From positions 62,001 through 126,000 of the forward strand of contig JACCIC010000049.1 in assembly GCA_018907035.1 (NCBI GenBank): a stretch of 64,000 nucleotides of DNA. Reading direction: 5' to 3'. A program made the position numbers and the translations under genes. Source of the stretch: Sycobia sp. Sy_11 (taxonomy: Eukaryota; Arthropoda; Insecta; Hymenoptera; Epichrysomallidae). The notes beneath the pieces were generated by a model. The model ran no database searches and was not told the origin of the DNA. It was given only the letters and a program-made list of their open reading frames with translations. Shown here one piece after another: positions 47,939-60,928 of the stretch. The stretch's first letter is position 1. Every line of letters starts with the position of its first letter.

Positions 47939-50737
47939 ATAACATACACACAAATGTTATTGATCATCAATAACACATAAAATCTAATTTCTTGCTAATA
48001 AGAAAACAAATATTATAATATTTGTATAATTAAAAAAACTATATTCATGAATTTTATTCAATAATTTAGTAATTTAGTATTATGTTATTCAATTTTGACT
48101 TACTCCTGGATTCAGAGAAGGATCTGCTAGCATCAAAACGCGATAATGTTCAATGTATGGTCTAAGTCGATCTTGGGTGCTAACTAATTTTTCTAATAAT
48201 TCAGCCATTTGCGGAGGGCGAGGAACTCTATAAAATTATTAAAAGATTAATTTTTATTTAAATTGAAATATATTTATTTATTTATTATTTTACGTACTGT
48301 GGTGTTGACCGCCGACTTGTACTTGGATCATTACTACTCGAGGAAGTATTGGGTCTTTCTCCATCTGATCTTCCGGGTACAGATCTGTCTGCATCTGCCC
48401 ATGATGGTTGAGCTTTCTTTGTTTCTGACCTTGGAGATTCTGTTTTATCTGTCTTTGAGTTATTAGCTTCTGAACTTTCTACTTCAGAAGTGCCAGGTTC
48501 AGATTTGTTTATTTCTGGTTTTGGAGTTTTTGATTCTTCTTCAAATTTTCTAGCTACATTTGAACTCTCTGTTTCTAATTTTTCAGGCTTTGTTTCATTT
48601 GTTTTCAAATTTTCTGCATTTGCTTTTTCTGATTCTACTATTTGTGTCTGACCTTGAGCATTTTGTTCTAACTTGCTAGGATCTATTGCTTTAGCCGAAC
48701 CAGCTACATTCTCTCCACCCTCAGAGTTATCTGCATATAAAAACGTTTTTATTGTTGTTCTGGTTATACATTATAACTGTTATGTATCACAACTTTTTAA
48801 TGATTAAAATACGTGTTTCAATAAGGGTTTATTACTTTGCATGCAATTTTTATCAACTATATTTAAACGAGTCATATGAAACATTTTTAGATACTAATCA
48901 ATTTATACATATTCATTAAAGCTTTTTTGAATTGAATAACTGTTATTATGTTAAAACATTGGCAAATAATAAAGAAATTTAATAAATAAATAAATGTAAG
49001 TCTTAAACTAACAATATCAATGTTTTTAGTTGTGATAAATTTATGAATTTTTAACACTATTTTTTGCATACCTTGAGTTACTCTAACACCAAGAAGTTCT
49101 GTAGCAGGAAATCTACTGGCTGCTTCTGAGGCAGCTTGAGCTGTGCTATTTCTTTCATTTTCCTTACTATTTACATTTCTAGAAATTGAAATTATAATAT
49201 AGGATTAAATAATTATAATTTTAGTTCAATGTTCAAGTTATTATTATTATTGTTAGATTCTTCTGTGTACAATCCAAATACTGTTACCTGTTCTGTTCAG
49301 ACTGTTCTGGTGCTGAGGCTTGTGGTGTTTGTTCTGAAGAACTATTTTCAGTAGGGCTAGGATGAAGAGGCACTGTAGGATCATCTAAACGATCTATCAA
49401 GTGAATAGCTTTATTAAGCATACTACGAGCTGCAACTAAACGACTGTTTGATAGAGTATTGCTTAACTGTGGAGCTGGTAAACCTATAAAAATAGTATTT
49501 ACTATTAATTTCAATAATATATTTTAAAAATGATACCAAAAGTTAAAAATAAGATTCCCGAACAGTTTATTTTTCTAATTTTGCTCTTAGAATCACTTTA
49601 AGGTTAGAAAATAATTACTGCAGAAACTTTTCAATAATTTAACAGTTAAAAAATTATTAGATTAATGTAAATAATTATTATCATTTTAATCATGTAAAAA
49701 TTATTCAATATTGATGATTTTGTTAAAATAGTTTTTAGTATTATTAACAATGCAAGCAACTTTTTTTCAAAAACCATAAAATATAATTTAATATTATATC
49801 AGAAAAATAATCCAAAAAAAGTGCAGTAAAAAATAAATGGATTATAATTAACAATAACCTTCAACAACTTCTGGGGGTACAGACATCGCACCCAAGTACA
49901 TTGCATTTCTGTGGAGCTGTCCATGATATTGAACTCTTGATGCACCATGAGGCCAACCTTGATTGCTATTTTGTCTTTGACCATCATTATTGTTGCTTCT
50001 TGATTCAGGTTGAGGTGGAGCACGTTGTACAAGATGTATAACTTTTCCGTTAACATCTACACAATATATAAGATATAAAATTTATAGATAATAAAATATG
50101 TTATAATTAAATTTATATGTATATAACTTCTTCCTGAAAAATATTGTATACCCAATGTTGAGTTAAAAGAGTTTAAGTCTAAATTAGAAGTGCAAAGAAT
50201 ATATAGACCTTGAAATCGTTTTCATTATTTTGGATAATAATAAATATTTAAATCTTATTTTATACCTTTATGAATTAAAAAATTGTTATACTTATTCAAT
50301 ATAATATTTCAGATACAATTTTTTTCAGAATTTATATGGACTTTAAGATATCTAGAAAGGTTACGAAACAAACATATGAACAATTGGGAAACGTACTACC
50401 ATAGTCATTGAGTTTTTTATCATCTTGTAAAACTCTACCACAATAAATCAATCTTTGTGATTCTACAGGAACATTTACTGTATCTGCTATATGTTCTTTA
50501 AATCCACGTACTGTAATCTATATAAAATAAAGCAGAATCACAATGTTAATTAAAGGTATCAAACCTAACCTCTTAAGATGAACTATCAGAATTGCTATGA
50601 TCATTTAAAAATGAACATAATCGTTGAAAAAATATTATTTTTACGAAATGTAACAAAGTAATTGAAAAGCTTACATCGTCTTCACAAGTAAATGAGTGAT
50701 TCTGTGAATCCAAGGTCTTGACTGTTATTTCAAGCAT
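38674..50737 (-). CDS. BAG6: BAG6 (large proline-rich protein BAG6 / Scythe / BAT3), 20 coding exons
   Basis: BAG6 is a nucleo-cytoplasmic holdase. With UBL4A/GET4 homologues it hands tail-anchored proteins to the GET pathway and sends failed hydrophobic proteins for degradation. I joined exons by GT..AG sites and reading phase: 50675-50737, 50400-50517, 49859-50056, 49288-49483, 49072-49178, 48298-48730, 48104-48227, 47669-47869, 47364-47550, 47028-47180, 46737-46947, 46352-46620, 46025-46141, 45875-45950, 45607-45736, 45242-45536, 44804-44937, 44391-44684, 43683-43787, 38674-39225. The total is 3,963 nt, 1,320 aa, with no internal stop. Residues 1-72 form a ubiquitin-like domain ending [13 protein letters not shown], a family hallmark. 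Residues ~372-480 resemble the conserved BAG6 helical (DUF3538) region. Residues 480-860 are Ser/Thr/Asn/Gln-rich and low complexity. Residues ~862-1100 are helical. Residues 1163-1180 ([16 protein letters not shown]) match the BAG6 nuclear-signal/C-terminal block, followed by [14 protein letters not shown]. Human BAG6 is ~1,130 aa. Exon boundaries come from reading, not transcripts. Confidence 0.93.
39226..43682 (-). other. BAG6 intron 19 (4,457 nt), no other gene seen
   Basis: This intron joins the donor after exon 19 (CCT|GTAAGC) to the acceptor before the last exon (CCGCAG|GAATGG). Both are phase 0. It is AT-rich, contains no coding frame I could support on either strand, and has no recognisable transposon. 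It is far longer than the other introns of this gene (70-600 nt). Confidence 0.75.
47886..47936. repeat. (TA)n microsatellite inside BAG6 intron 7
   Basis: A 51-bp TA tract ending 15 bp upstream (on the gene strand) of the exon 8 acceptor. Confidence 0.95.
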
Positions 50738-51010
50738 TTTTGCAACGTAGACGTAGCAGCGTCTTCCTTGGTTTACCTCGTATAAAGGTTTATCTATAAA
50801 CGAGTAACAGTACGCACAATTTCACAAATTCGACAATACAAATAGATTCTACCATTCAAAGGCCAGTTAAAGAATCGTACTGTATAATAACGATTAATCC
50901 TCTTTTCTCAACGCCCATATACTTTGAAAAAAATAACGTCACGGCAATCGGCTAGTATATATTATATATGTATATATATAAGCTTCGCTTCGCACACTCC
51001 TCAGGCAAAC
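50738..51010 (-). promoter_or_regulatory. Probable BAG6 5'UTR and promoter region
   Basis: This is the sequence directly upstream of the BAG6 start codon (ATG at 50,737-50,735, minus strand). It has several short TATA-like stretches near 50,955-50,980, and no upstream coding frame continues into it. A GAGGTAAA donor-like site near 50,778 (minus) leaves room for a 5'UTR intron. The transcription start cannot be placed from sequence alone. Confidence 0.35.
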
Positions 51011-51679
51011 TTTTTTTAAGGTTAGATTGCGAAGTGGTGCCGATACATACGCATACACACACACGCACAGACACACGTACACATACACGCGACGAATAAG
51101 AAATATAATATATGGAAATTGTTAAGCATTCTAGATGGTGCTGTTCACAGTTGAGTGCGAATAAAGTCTTTCCAGGTTTTTCTATTTGGATTATTTTCTG
51201 GAGAATCAGTTATTTAGTTTTCTTTAGTAATTATTCGAACTTGTCGGAATCGAACAGGACATAGTAAGAAAAATGAACCACGCTTAAAAATAAGTGGAAG
51301 AATGATATATATTAATAATTTGAGAGAAACGATTAGTATGAGAAAGAATTTTTAATATTATATTGTAATATTAAAGCAGAATATGAACTGAATTTTTAAG
51401 CCTTAATTATTTAGAATATTGATTTTAGCATTTTATATGACTAATTTTTTTTATCAAAATAATTTATATATAAATTAAATGTGAAGGCCGGATATAAATC
51501 TCTATTTATCAACTGATGGTAACATGTAATCTTTTTCTTAAAAATGTATGTGCATACGCGCGCAAATATAAATTCTTATGAAGACTGGCCATATTTGGTC
51601 TAATATAAAATTAAATAAACAGTATTCTATATGTACATTTAAGTTTTACCTCAGATAATTTAGTATATTTTATCATATC

Positions 51680-51683
<4 letters not shown>

Positions 51684-51714
<31 letters not shown>
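51684..51714. repeat. (TA)n microsatellite
   Basis: A 31-bp TA tract upstream of BAG6. Confidence 0.9.
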
Positions 51715-51716
<2 letters not shown>

Positions 51717-52137
51717 AGAAAAATATATATATCTAGAAAAAATAGATAATAATATATAATTATTATAATTATTATATATCAATAATATAATAATTTCATC
51801 GGTTATGAGATTCATGTAGTATATGATTATCAGATTTATTTTATTTTTAATAAAAAAGTTAACTTTAGTCTTAATTATAAAAGTTTATCACTTTAATTGA
51901 AAAGTCGGTTTTTCATTATCATAGAATATAGAATGTTTCAGTCTGATCCGGTAGGATGGTAGAAGAATATCCACTCTAAATAAATAAGGGAAAGTCATTG
52001 TATACAATTAAAAGAAATATTGTGTAAGTTTTTACATAAAAATTATTTAGAAGTTGAATGCATTTTTTAAAACGCAAAAATTTAAAAAATATATTTTTTG
52101 AATTTAATAAATGTATAATTTTATTGCAATATTTATA

Positions 52138-52778
52138 TTAATAAATATTTTTATCGGTCTTACAGTCTTTATAATATAATATATTAGCTAAAATAATGAT
52201 AGTCAGACTGTCCTTGTTTATATTCACCCCCGAAGAATCTGAAATAAAACTTATTACTACTATAAAAATAAATAATAATAAATAAATAAAATAATAAAAC
52301 AATATTCTATGTTAGTAAAGGACAACCTGACTGCCCCCACCACCTTAAATTTAGATTCACCTTTCGTATCCGACGTTTCGAACCACTACGGTTCATCCTC
52401 AGGAACTAAACTGTTTTGTTTAGTTTAGTTTAGTTTAGTTTAGTTCAGTTCAGTTCAGTTTAGTTCTTGAGGATGAACCGTACCGGTTCGAAACGTCAGA
52501 CACCAAAGGTGAATCTAAATTTAAGGTGGTGCGGGCAGCGGGTTGTCCTTTACTAACATAGAATATTGTTTTTATTATTTTTATTTTATTTGTATTTTAT
52601 TATTAATTTTATTTTTATTTTTATTTTCATTTTTTAATTTTTAATATAATTTTTTGTAGTAATAAGTTTTATTTCAGAGTTTTCGGGGGTGAATATAAAC
52701 AAGGATAGTCTGACTGTTATTATTTTAGCTAATACATTATATTATAAAGACTGTAAGACCGATAAAAATATTTATTAA
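52138..52778. mobile_element. Near-palindromic foldback element with TTTAG-repeat loop
   Basis: The left arm (52,138-52,412) and right arm (52,462-52,778) are inverted copies of each other, from the outer TTAATAAATATTTTTATCGG to the inner AGTTC-TGAGGATGAACC. The arms differ by scattered substitutions and by AT-rich length changes (the right arm is about 40 bp longer). The loop is about 50 bp of TTTAG/TTCAG pentamers. No transposase is inside. The outer 100 bp recur at 56,705-56,806, so the arm sequence is mobile or repeated. It could be a foldback/MITE-like DNA element or two retroelement ends joined head to head. Confidence 0.75.
52410..52463 (+). repeat. (TTTAG)n / (TTCAG)n pentanucleotide repeat, loop of foldback element
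   Basis: About ten pentamer units, mainly TTTAG with three TTCAG units, sit exactly between the two inverted arms. Confidence 0.8.
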
Positions 52779-53133
52779 TTTAATTCAGAACGGTCGACAA
52801 AAGTACAATTTTTAATTACAATATTTATAGTTGTAAAAAATTATGGAGCTGAAAGAATTAAAGAAAGAAAAAATTCATAAAAAAATTTTCTAAATAAATT
52901 TTTTTATTATAAATGCAATTCATTGAACCGTATAAAAAACATAAATAGGCTAGAAAAAAAAACAAAATGAACGGACTCGCCATTCTGATGGGATCCTTCT
53001 TTTGTTTCGATTCTCTTCTTTGATTTATTGCGCCGATCCGTTGTTATCGCTGTCCATCGGCCCATCATCAGGTGATCAGGTAAACTACTGATCAATTTTA
53101 AAGATATATTGTAATTGAGGAATCGAAACTTTT

Positions 53134-53280
<147 letters not shown>

Positions 53281-56200
53281 TTCTCTTTCCCTCCCTCTGA
53301 CTAAACTGGTCCGGAATTTTGCGAACTACACCATTAATCTGTAAATTAACGGACTCTGTGCTACTTTGGTTTCAAGGCAGCGTCACACTGATTATACACC
53401 ATTGAAGGATGCTTCGGACACAAATGCCACATATTATATTGATGTATAGTTACAGATGTATGAAATCACGAAATGGTTTATGCACAAACCGATACGAAAT
53501 TACTCTACTTGCGATTGCGAGAGCGGAATATGTTTTAGATTATGCGATGTATTATATTACCACATTACAAACATTCACACGCACGTGCGCACTTAGCAGC
53601 ACATAATAAAATAGAACACGAATTTCATAACTTTGGAGGTATATTAGCAGAATTTAGTAACTCTTGTTACTAGAGATATATTATTACACATGCACACGCA
53701 TAGATATATATATATATATATATATATTTATACCTATAGCTAGTATCGGATACCATTCGCTACAATTGCTTGGTCATATTTGTCCTATATATATATATAT
53801 ATTATATACTTATTAAAATGTAATTATTTTATATTTAATCTAGAGTGTTTGTTTTATAATTCGATATAATTTGACGCTTCTAAAATATTATAAATCTGAA
53901 ATGTCACAAGGCAAGTTGTATTAATATTAGTAAATCATTATTTATGTAAATAATTTTTTAATTAATTTTCATTACAGTAAACTCAACTCAAGTAATTTTT
54001 AATATTATAATCCAAATTATCCAACTTGCTCTGATGTTTTCCTGATAGAATTTTTATTATGGCAATTAGGCAATTGCATATACCTTGTTTTTAAAATATT
54101 TAAATGAAGTATATTATTAGCACAAATAGTTGCAACTATATATTCGTGATTACCAATCATTACATGCAACGCAGTTCTGACAATGTGATTTTGGTGTATT
54201 ATACCAGATTATACCAGATTATACTAGATTACACGTTATTGGTGAAACGTGAAAAATATCCGCTTTGGCGATCAGACCTACTAAGCCTATAAATTTAAGA
54301 TATTTATATTTTATTTTTCGAATTTCTCACTGATTTTAGATATAATTTAATTACTCGAAAATATTTTGTAACATTTTTATTAAAACATTTGGAAGATTTT
54401 AAATATAATGATAGTAATTTGTAAAATTCCATAATTTATGTCTTACAATAATATAAATGTCAAAATTTGAATAAATCAAGTTTCAATAATAATTTTTAAT
54501 TCTAATTCAATAATAATGAATTCAAGGATTAGGACCCCCCTCTCTCTCTGTGTTTGAGCGCGTGTACGCATGCATGCGTTGCGTGTATCAGCTTGTTACA
54601 ATACACAGAAAGGACAAAATATGTTTATTCAAGAACACCCGGAGACTCGGACAAAAACGGTATCGCTTTCATTTAATATGAAATTTATTTACAATATAAT
54701 TTATATATAATAATTATTATTTAATAATATTTCTCCAAATGAGGATCATTTAAGCTAATCATATAATTAAAAATTCACTAGGATATATAAAAATGATTTG
54801 TTTCATAAAATATTTTTAAAAATTATTTTCTGCAAAAGCTCCAAATTAAAACCTATATGGTACACATATAAATTTATATTGTACATTTGTATAAACACAA
54901 TTGAAGTTTCCCTTGTTACAAACCAACATCTTTATTAATATAGATTTGCTCGATTACATTTGCTCTTCCGTACGTTGTGAAAAATTATTTCTTCAATTTA
55001 ACGAAATATATTTTACTGAAACGATTCAAATATCATATGCCTATACATCGTTGAATTTCAGAAAATTTATTTTCTGATGCATATAAAAGAAAACAGATAT
55101 CTACGAAAGACAAAAAAACATCTATAAGCCGTTCTAAAAATACAAGCTCAATTACATAAAAAATAACAATAGTAATAAAAAAAGACAAAAATAACTCCAC
55201 CTTCTCCGGTTCGCGAGGCTTGAATCAGCTTGAATACAGCCTAATTTATTGCAGTAGCTCCGGTTTAGTTAAAGATTGTTTTTTAATATTTTTTTTAAGA
55301 GTGTCACTGGAATCGGCTAATCCGGCGCCTCTTGGCGCCGATCCGTGTTTTTAAATTTTTGTAAACACCAAAGCATTTATAATTCGCCTTTTTTTGGTTT
55401 CTGCTCGGCACTGAACGTTCTTATATACACCCTGCGTTCCTTTTTCTTGTTGTCTGGCGAAACGAAACAGTGGCAAACATTTCTTTTGTTATTAGCGGGG
55501 TTATATTATAGGATAGGCTATACAAAATTTAATCTCTGAATACCGGTAATGCAAATTATATATTTTTAGATTGTTTCATTTAAATGAATCTAATTAAAAT
55601 TAATTTAAATTCAAATCAAATATTATGCGCGCAAAAAAATATTTATGAAATTCATAGACAAATTAAAAAATGCTCTTTGAAACGATTGAAGACAAATCTA
55701 AAAACCTTAGTAATAAGTTCGCTATTATATATTATACTCTAATCCAAAAAGGAAAAAAATATTTCTCGTCGCTTGCAGGGGTCTTACTCTACAATAGGAT
55801 CAGGTGCCGTAAAGACTGAGTCCAACCCTGTTTATTAGGACGATGCTGCATCGGATTTGAATATTATTTCAATAAATTTTCAACATTTTTGATAAATTCT
55901 ATCTTTTGCATATTCTTCGCCTTAATATTTAAATTCCTAACTTTCATTTGTGTAGGATGTTTGCGTTATACACGTATAGTCATTTTTCTCAATATAGATC
56001 ATTTTTGATTTGGCACTTTTTTTCCAATGGTTAAAATTTCCATTTTCTTTTTATTTTTAAAATCTTTCTAATATCCTTTCTCTTGATATGTCAATGTTGG
56101 TACAGGATACCTGTTCAGTCTTATTTACGGCAGCATTCATAAATTCATTAATTTACTAGAAAATAAAATGTAGACTTTTTTCTTATTTAAATAAATATGC

Positions 56201-56704
56201 ATCAACGAATGCAATAGAAATTGATTGACAAATATAACAGCGATAATGCGAGTTTCTTAAAAATGTGTCTGCAAATAGAATAGAATCGAATTTGAAATTT
56301 TATTATATAAGAAAGTGCAAAACATCATCCGCAGTAAATCCTGTATTTGCATATATAAGGATTGCCATTATAAGATGAAAATTTGAGGACGTTTAATTAA
56401 AATATCACTTTAATTATTTGCTTTCTGTACGAACGCTAACTCTGTGCGAGCGCTACCCGTGGCAGTTTAAACAACTTGAGGCTCCACCAATTATTTTGTC
56501 AGTATACGGAGCTTTATTCCAAAAACTTTAATAAATTATATATACTCACTCAAAAACCAACTATGGATAAGTAACAAAAAGTAATGTGCCATTATTTATA
56601 TAACGAATCAAGTTATAATTATTTAATTGCCATTATAATTATATTACTTTATAATAAAATTGCATTGATAACAATCACACTGTCGTTCACTTACAATATT
56701 AGTT

Positions 56705-56806
56705 TAAACAAGGATAGTCTGACTGTCATTATACTTATATTACTTTATAATGTGATTATATTTATATGTAAAACAACTGCAAGATCGATATAAATATTTA
56801 TTAATT
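56705..56806 (+). repeat. Partial copy of the foldback element's outer end
   Basis: CAAGGATAGTCTGACTGT at about 56,710-56,727, and the end AAATATTTATTAATT about 80 bp later, match the outer right end of the element at 52,695-52,780, with differences between. No inverted partner was seen nearby. Confidence 0.65.
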
Positions 56807-58217
56807 ACCTGTACCACAATCAATGTAAATAAAAATTTGACATAAACATGCATATTGATAAACACAAATTAATTAAGTCATATATTTTTTTATTCTAATT
56901 TCTAATACACATTCTATTATAAATATATTAGAAATTTCGTGAGTGACAACTGGAAAACCAGTCTTCAGTACTGTATTTATTCTCGATTAGCTGATTCATC
57001 AAAATATGCAGGGAAAGTATTATGATTTTATATAAGTTTATATTTGTATTAAGCAGAGTTCACTTAAAAAAGTTACGCTTACTATCTGAACCTTCAGTAC
57101 CTGTATTAATCTTAAATATTTATAACAGGCCCATACAGGCATATGCTAGCGTATTTGTCTTTTACCGTCTAAGGTTCTCTGGTTTGCCACTGTGGCGCTG
57201 CATTTCTGTTCGTGTATAATCGAATAGTGTGAACAGTTTTCAAAAATATCGAAACGTGAAGAAAATAATATGTATCTCCGTCAGGTTCAGCACACCACAG
57301 TCAAAGATTATATATATCCTATATATCATATTCATTCGTATTATACGTTTTTTCGGTGCGGGTCTTTGTACTTCTCGTTACTGCTGCTCCGCTCCGCAGT
57401 CACCTGTGATTGGTCCGGACCTAAAAGGCTGTTTCTTAATAACAGTTATGTTTCTATAATAATTCATATTGTTGTTGTACACCAACAAATCTAATTACAG
57501 GACGACTCTTTTTTTCTAATATACATAGGCAATTGAAATCAATTTTCAAAATTTTGCAAAAAAATTTTATTTTATGGAGTTTCTACATTACTCCGTGATT
57601 CAGACATTTTCAATTTTTAAATATTGGATTCGACAATTATTTGTTACAGATAAGTTTTAAGGATTTTCCTTGCAATATTTAATTCTTTTAAAAAATAATT
57701 CTATTGTCTTTTAAAATATGGTTTTCATTTCTTTTTTCTATAGCTGGGAGCTGCACTTAAACCTTTGAACTTTCGACAGATTTGAATTCAAACCTGTTCG
57801 AATGCTCGAATCGTTAAAATTTTCGAATCATCCGTATATGAAATGTGCAATGGCCCGAGAAAATACGTCTTTATGGAAGAAAGCATCAGTCATTTATTCC
57901 ATTGTGACCATGTTTTCACGTCGAGAGCAGGGCGTATGTTTCTGGACTATGACCTATGTTTATTGCAGTATATGAAGAATTTGTGACCACTTTGCGTTTT
58001 ATATGCTTGTATGTAAAATTTGCATGTATGTAAAATTTAACTATCCTAATTGTAGATTCGAATTGTTGATGTTTTGATTTTATCATCCGTTATTGATTAA
58101 TATAGGATAAACACGTGGCATCTATATATATCTCTTGAGACAATTAAATGTATAATTTGTATTGTATCTAGCAATAAAATAATGTATTTTAACAGTGCAT
58201 ATGTATATAATATACTC

Positions 58218-58218
<1 letters not shown>

Positions 58219-58269
<51 letters not shown>
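58219..58269. repeat. (TA)n microsatellite
   Basis: A 51-bp TA tract. Confidence 0.95.
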
Positions 58270-58272
<3 letters not shown>

Positions 58273-58728
58273 TATTGGATGAATTATATTTCATCGATAT
58301 TTCATGTATATTGATGGATTAAATGAGAATATTGAATGTGTTATACGCGATGAACTTAGTTTTAAAATTACACTGGGAAAACTTAGCTACCCACAAATTT
58401 GAGCTCATTTGATCCATTGATTTCATTCAAATCCTACTTTCTATGGTACATCGAGTATCATTAAAATTTGTACTCTTGTTTTTTCTACCAATTCAATATT
58501 AATACTGAGGGAAATATAAAAAATTTGCAATGAAAGAAAACTTGAAAATGCTTCATGGGTGAATTGGGGGGGGGGGGCATTTGGACCATACATTTCGCTG
58601 GAAATTTAGATATGGATTCACAAATATTTAGATGCTTTACACAAACGCTTTAGATTATGCAGTGGCTTGACAGTAAAGAAAATTTCTAATGCATTTAATT
58701 AAAATAATTATTACGATCCATTTATTTA

Positions 58729-58730
<2 letters not shown>

Positions 58731-58778
<48 letters not shown>
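58731..58778. repeat. (TA)n microsatellite
   Basis: A 48-bp TA tract, close to a (CT)n run and dispersed repeat copy B. Confidence 0.95.
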
Positions 58779-58781
<3 letters not shown>

Positions 58782-58849
58782 ACAAGTAAGCCATGCATGA
58801 GTTTTCTTCCTACCCCCACCTTCTCTCTTTCTCTCTCTCTCTCTCTATG

Positions 58850-58912
58850 AAGGAGCCTATGAAGGACCACGAGTCTGTAGGTTCTAATAAATACAATTCT
58901 AATTCTAATTCT
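58850..58912 (+). repeat. Dispersed repeat tail (AATTCT)n, copy B
   Basis: The plus strand ends TCTAATAAATACAATTC plus two AATTCT-like units, matching copy A over about 30 bp. About 30 bp of unique element-like sequence precede it here. The hypothesis is a truncated LINE or SINE 3' end. Confidence 0.5.
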
Positions 58913-60426
58913 CTTTCGCGAATCTTTTGCGAATTTTTTACATTCTACAGTAACATCGAATGCTGGCCAATAGCGATAAATTTTTTTGTTCAAACGACTT
59001 AAATTCTAGCTATGACTCAAGAAAGGTCGAGTGATGGCTTGGTATTGTTGAGAAAAAATAAATATTGATCCATCAACCATTATTAATCGATAAGTCGATA
59101 TTAAAGAACGTTGTAAAATTTCTTCCATTTAAAATAATGTAATGCTTATTTTTAATATGTGTACATTGTTTTATTTAGTTACGTTAAATATTATTAAACA
59201 ATAATTAATATTATTAAAAAATAAAATGCTGATTAATAGATATATACATACCAAAAATCCGTAAAACGAGCATGAATTTTCATATTTGGAAATATGTATA
59301 GGTTATATGTAGATATATAAATGTTTTATTTTCCCAGTTTCATAGTAAGCTCTAAAGAGTCCCTTCAACGAATTTTCTAAATTCGACCCTAATATTCCTT
59401 GAACAAAGCCTATTTAAAGAAACTAAGTACTTTACGATAAGAACTCCAAATCGTGTTTTACTACAATAAATTTGTCGAGAGGTCTAATACTAGGTATAAA
59501 TGTACGTAGTTTGGAATAATATCACTTAACAGCTTCTTTTTAACAATCGATATGAAACATTATAAAAACGCGAAAGTCAAATCAACAGAAGATCAGGAAG
59601 AGATCAATCGCTTAATTCGGCAATATATACATTTTTTCTTATAATAACTACTTACTAAAATGAATAATTTATTAATTAACTGCATATTTATCATATACAA
59701 TATTTATTATTGATATAATTATAACTGCATTGTGTATATTATTACATTATTTACCATATTTTGCATTTTTCCGATTAATTTATTAAATGTATATTTTTTT
59801 ACCTACATCAATACACACACACGCGCGCGCACACACGACTCTGATTTAACAAAGATATTTGTTTTTTTTTTTATCAACAGCATTCCTCAGCCTGTCCCGC
59901 ATTATTCCATCCAGTTTTTAAAAATAGAATCGATTCTCGCTCCGGTCAATTGCCATATCATCCTGTTTTATATACCCTATACACCGTCGAAGACTCTCCA
60001 GAATTTCCCGCGAAAGCGCCGTGCGCGCTTTTTGAACTTTTTCCTCTTTTATATATATATATATATATATATATCTCGCCAAACGAGTCGGACGCGACGG
60101 CCGCGTGCCGCTGATGCAGCATTATATATATATATAGCGGTACGCCGGTCGAGCGGTAGCATTGCGCAAAAATTAGCATTATAATGTATACATATACAAT
60201 ATGTTGTATGCATATGCTGGGTGAAAAAGAATTTCCCGGCTCGCTCTCGTTACATAATAACATGTTACAACGATAGGTTAACGGGCGCTTGCGTTAACTG
60301 TTCGTTAACGGCAAACTCGTGTATGCGCCGCAACCGGACCGTCGGATCTTTTTCGGCCACGTTTCCCGAGGCAGGGAATATTGTCGTCACGCCTACTGCA
60401 GGAACGGGCGTTCTCTATCAGCTGTG

Positions 60427-60428
<2 letters not shown>

Positions 60429-60478
<50 letters not shown>

Positions 60479-60484
60479 GTATGT
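60429..60484. repeat. Compound (TA)n-(GTAT)n microsatellite
   Basis: TA to about 60,466, then GTAT units to 60,484, just before the CpG-rich island. Confidence 0.95.
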
Positions 60485-60489
60485 AATAA

Positions 60490-60928
60490 CGATAAGTAAG
60501 GGAGTCAGTCTCGCGCGGCGCGCATACCCCGGCGGCGTGGCGGCGGCGGCGTCGGCGTCGTCGTTGGGACGTGTCGTGCGCGCGCTGACGACGCGACGCG
60601 TATGTAAGAGGCACGCACAATTCTCCATAGCTCTCGATTTAGCTCGCATCGCGCGGGCCATCGTCCTATGTATATTACCGCCTTTTTGCCGGCGCCGAAC
60701 GCGCGCGCACGCATGCATCGGTCGCCGCCGCCGCCGCCGCCGCCTCGTCGACGGTGACGTTACGCTGCTCTCTTTTCCTTCTCTCCCCCCCCCCAAGCCC
60801 CTCTCTCTTTCTCGCATAGCTCGCTCGGCGAGCGCGGGGACTGCGGGGAGTTTTTCCGTTGCGCGCGCCCGCTGACGCGAAACAACCGTCTAGGATGTGT
60901 CAGGGACTTTGGCAAAAAGAGAACTCAG
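60490..60928 (+). promoter_or_regulatory. CpG-rich island with candidate first exon
   Basis: This is a strongly CpG-rich, GC-rich stretch inside AT-rich DNA, with GCC/CCG triplet runs near 60,725 and a C-run near 60,787. It ends with an ATG at 60,895 followed by 11 open codons (MCQGLWQKENS) and a good donor CAG|GTGAGC at 60,929. This is the shape of a promoter plus short first coding exon for a plus-strand gene whose later exons would lie beyond the window; I found none up to 64,000. Confidence 0.35.

Noticed and set aside
52410..52463. Regular repeats resembling a CRISPR or telomeric array
   Set aside because: The units are 5-bp tandem pentamers without spacers, they occupy only about 50 bp, and they form the loop of the foldback element.
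60381..60875. 164-codon plus-strand open frame over the CpG-rich island
   Set aside because: It starts in a (TA)n tract and continues as Arg/Ala/Ser-rich sequence typical of GC-rich DNA open in several frames.
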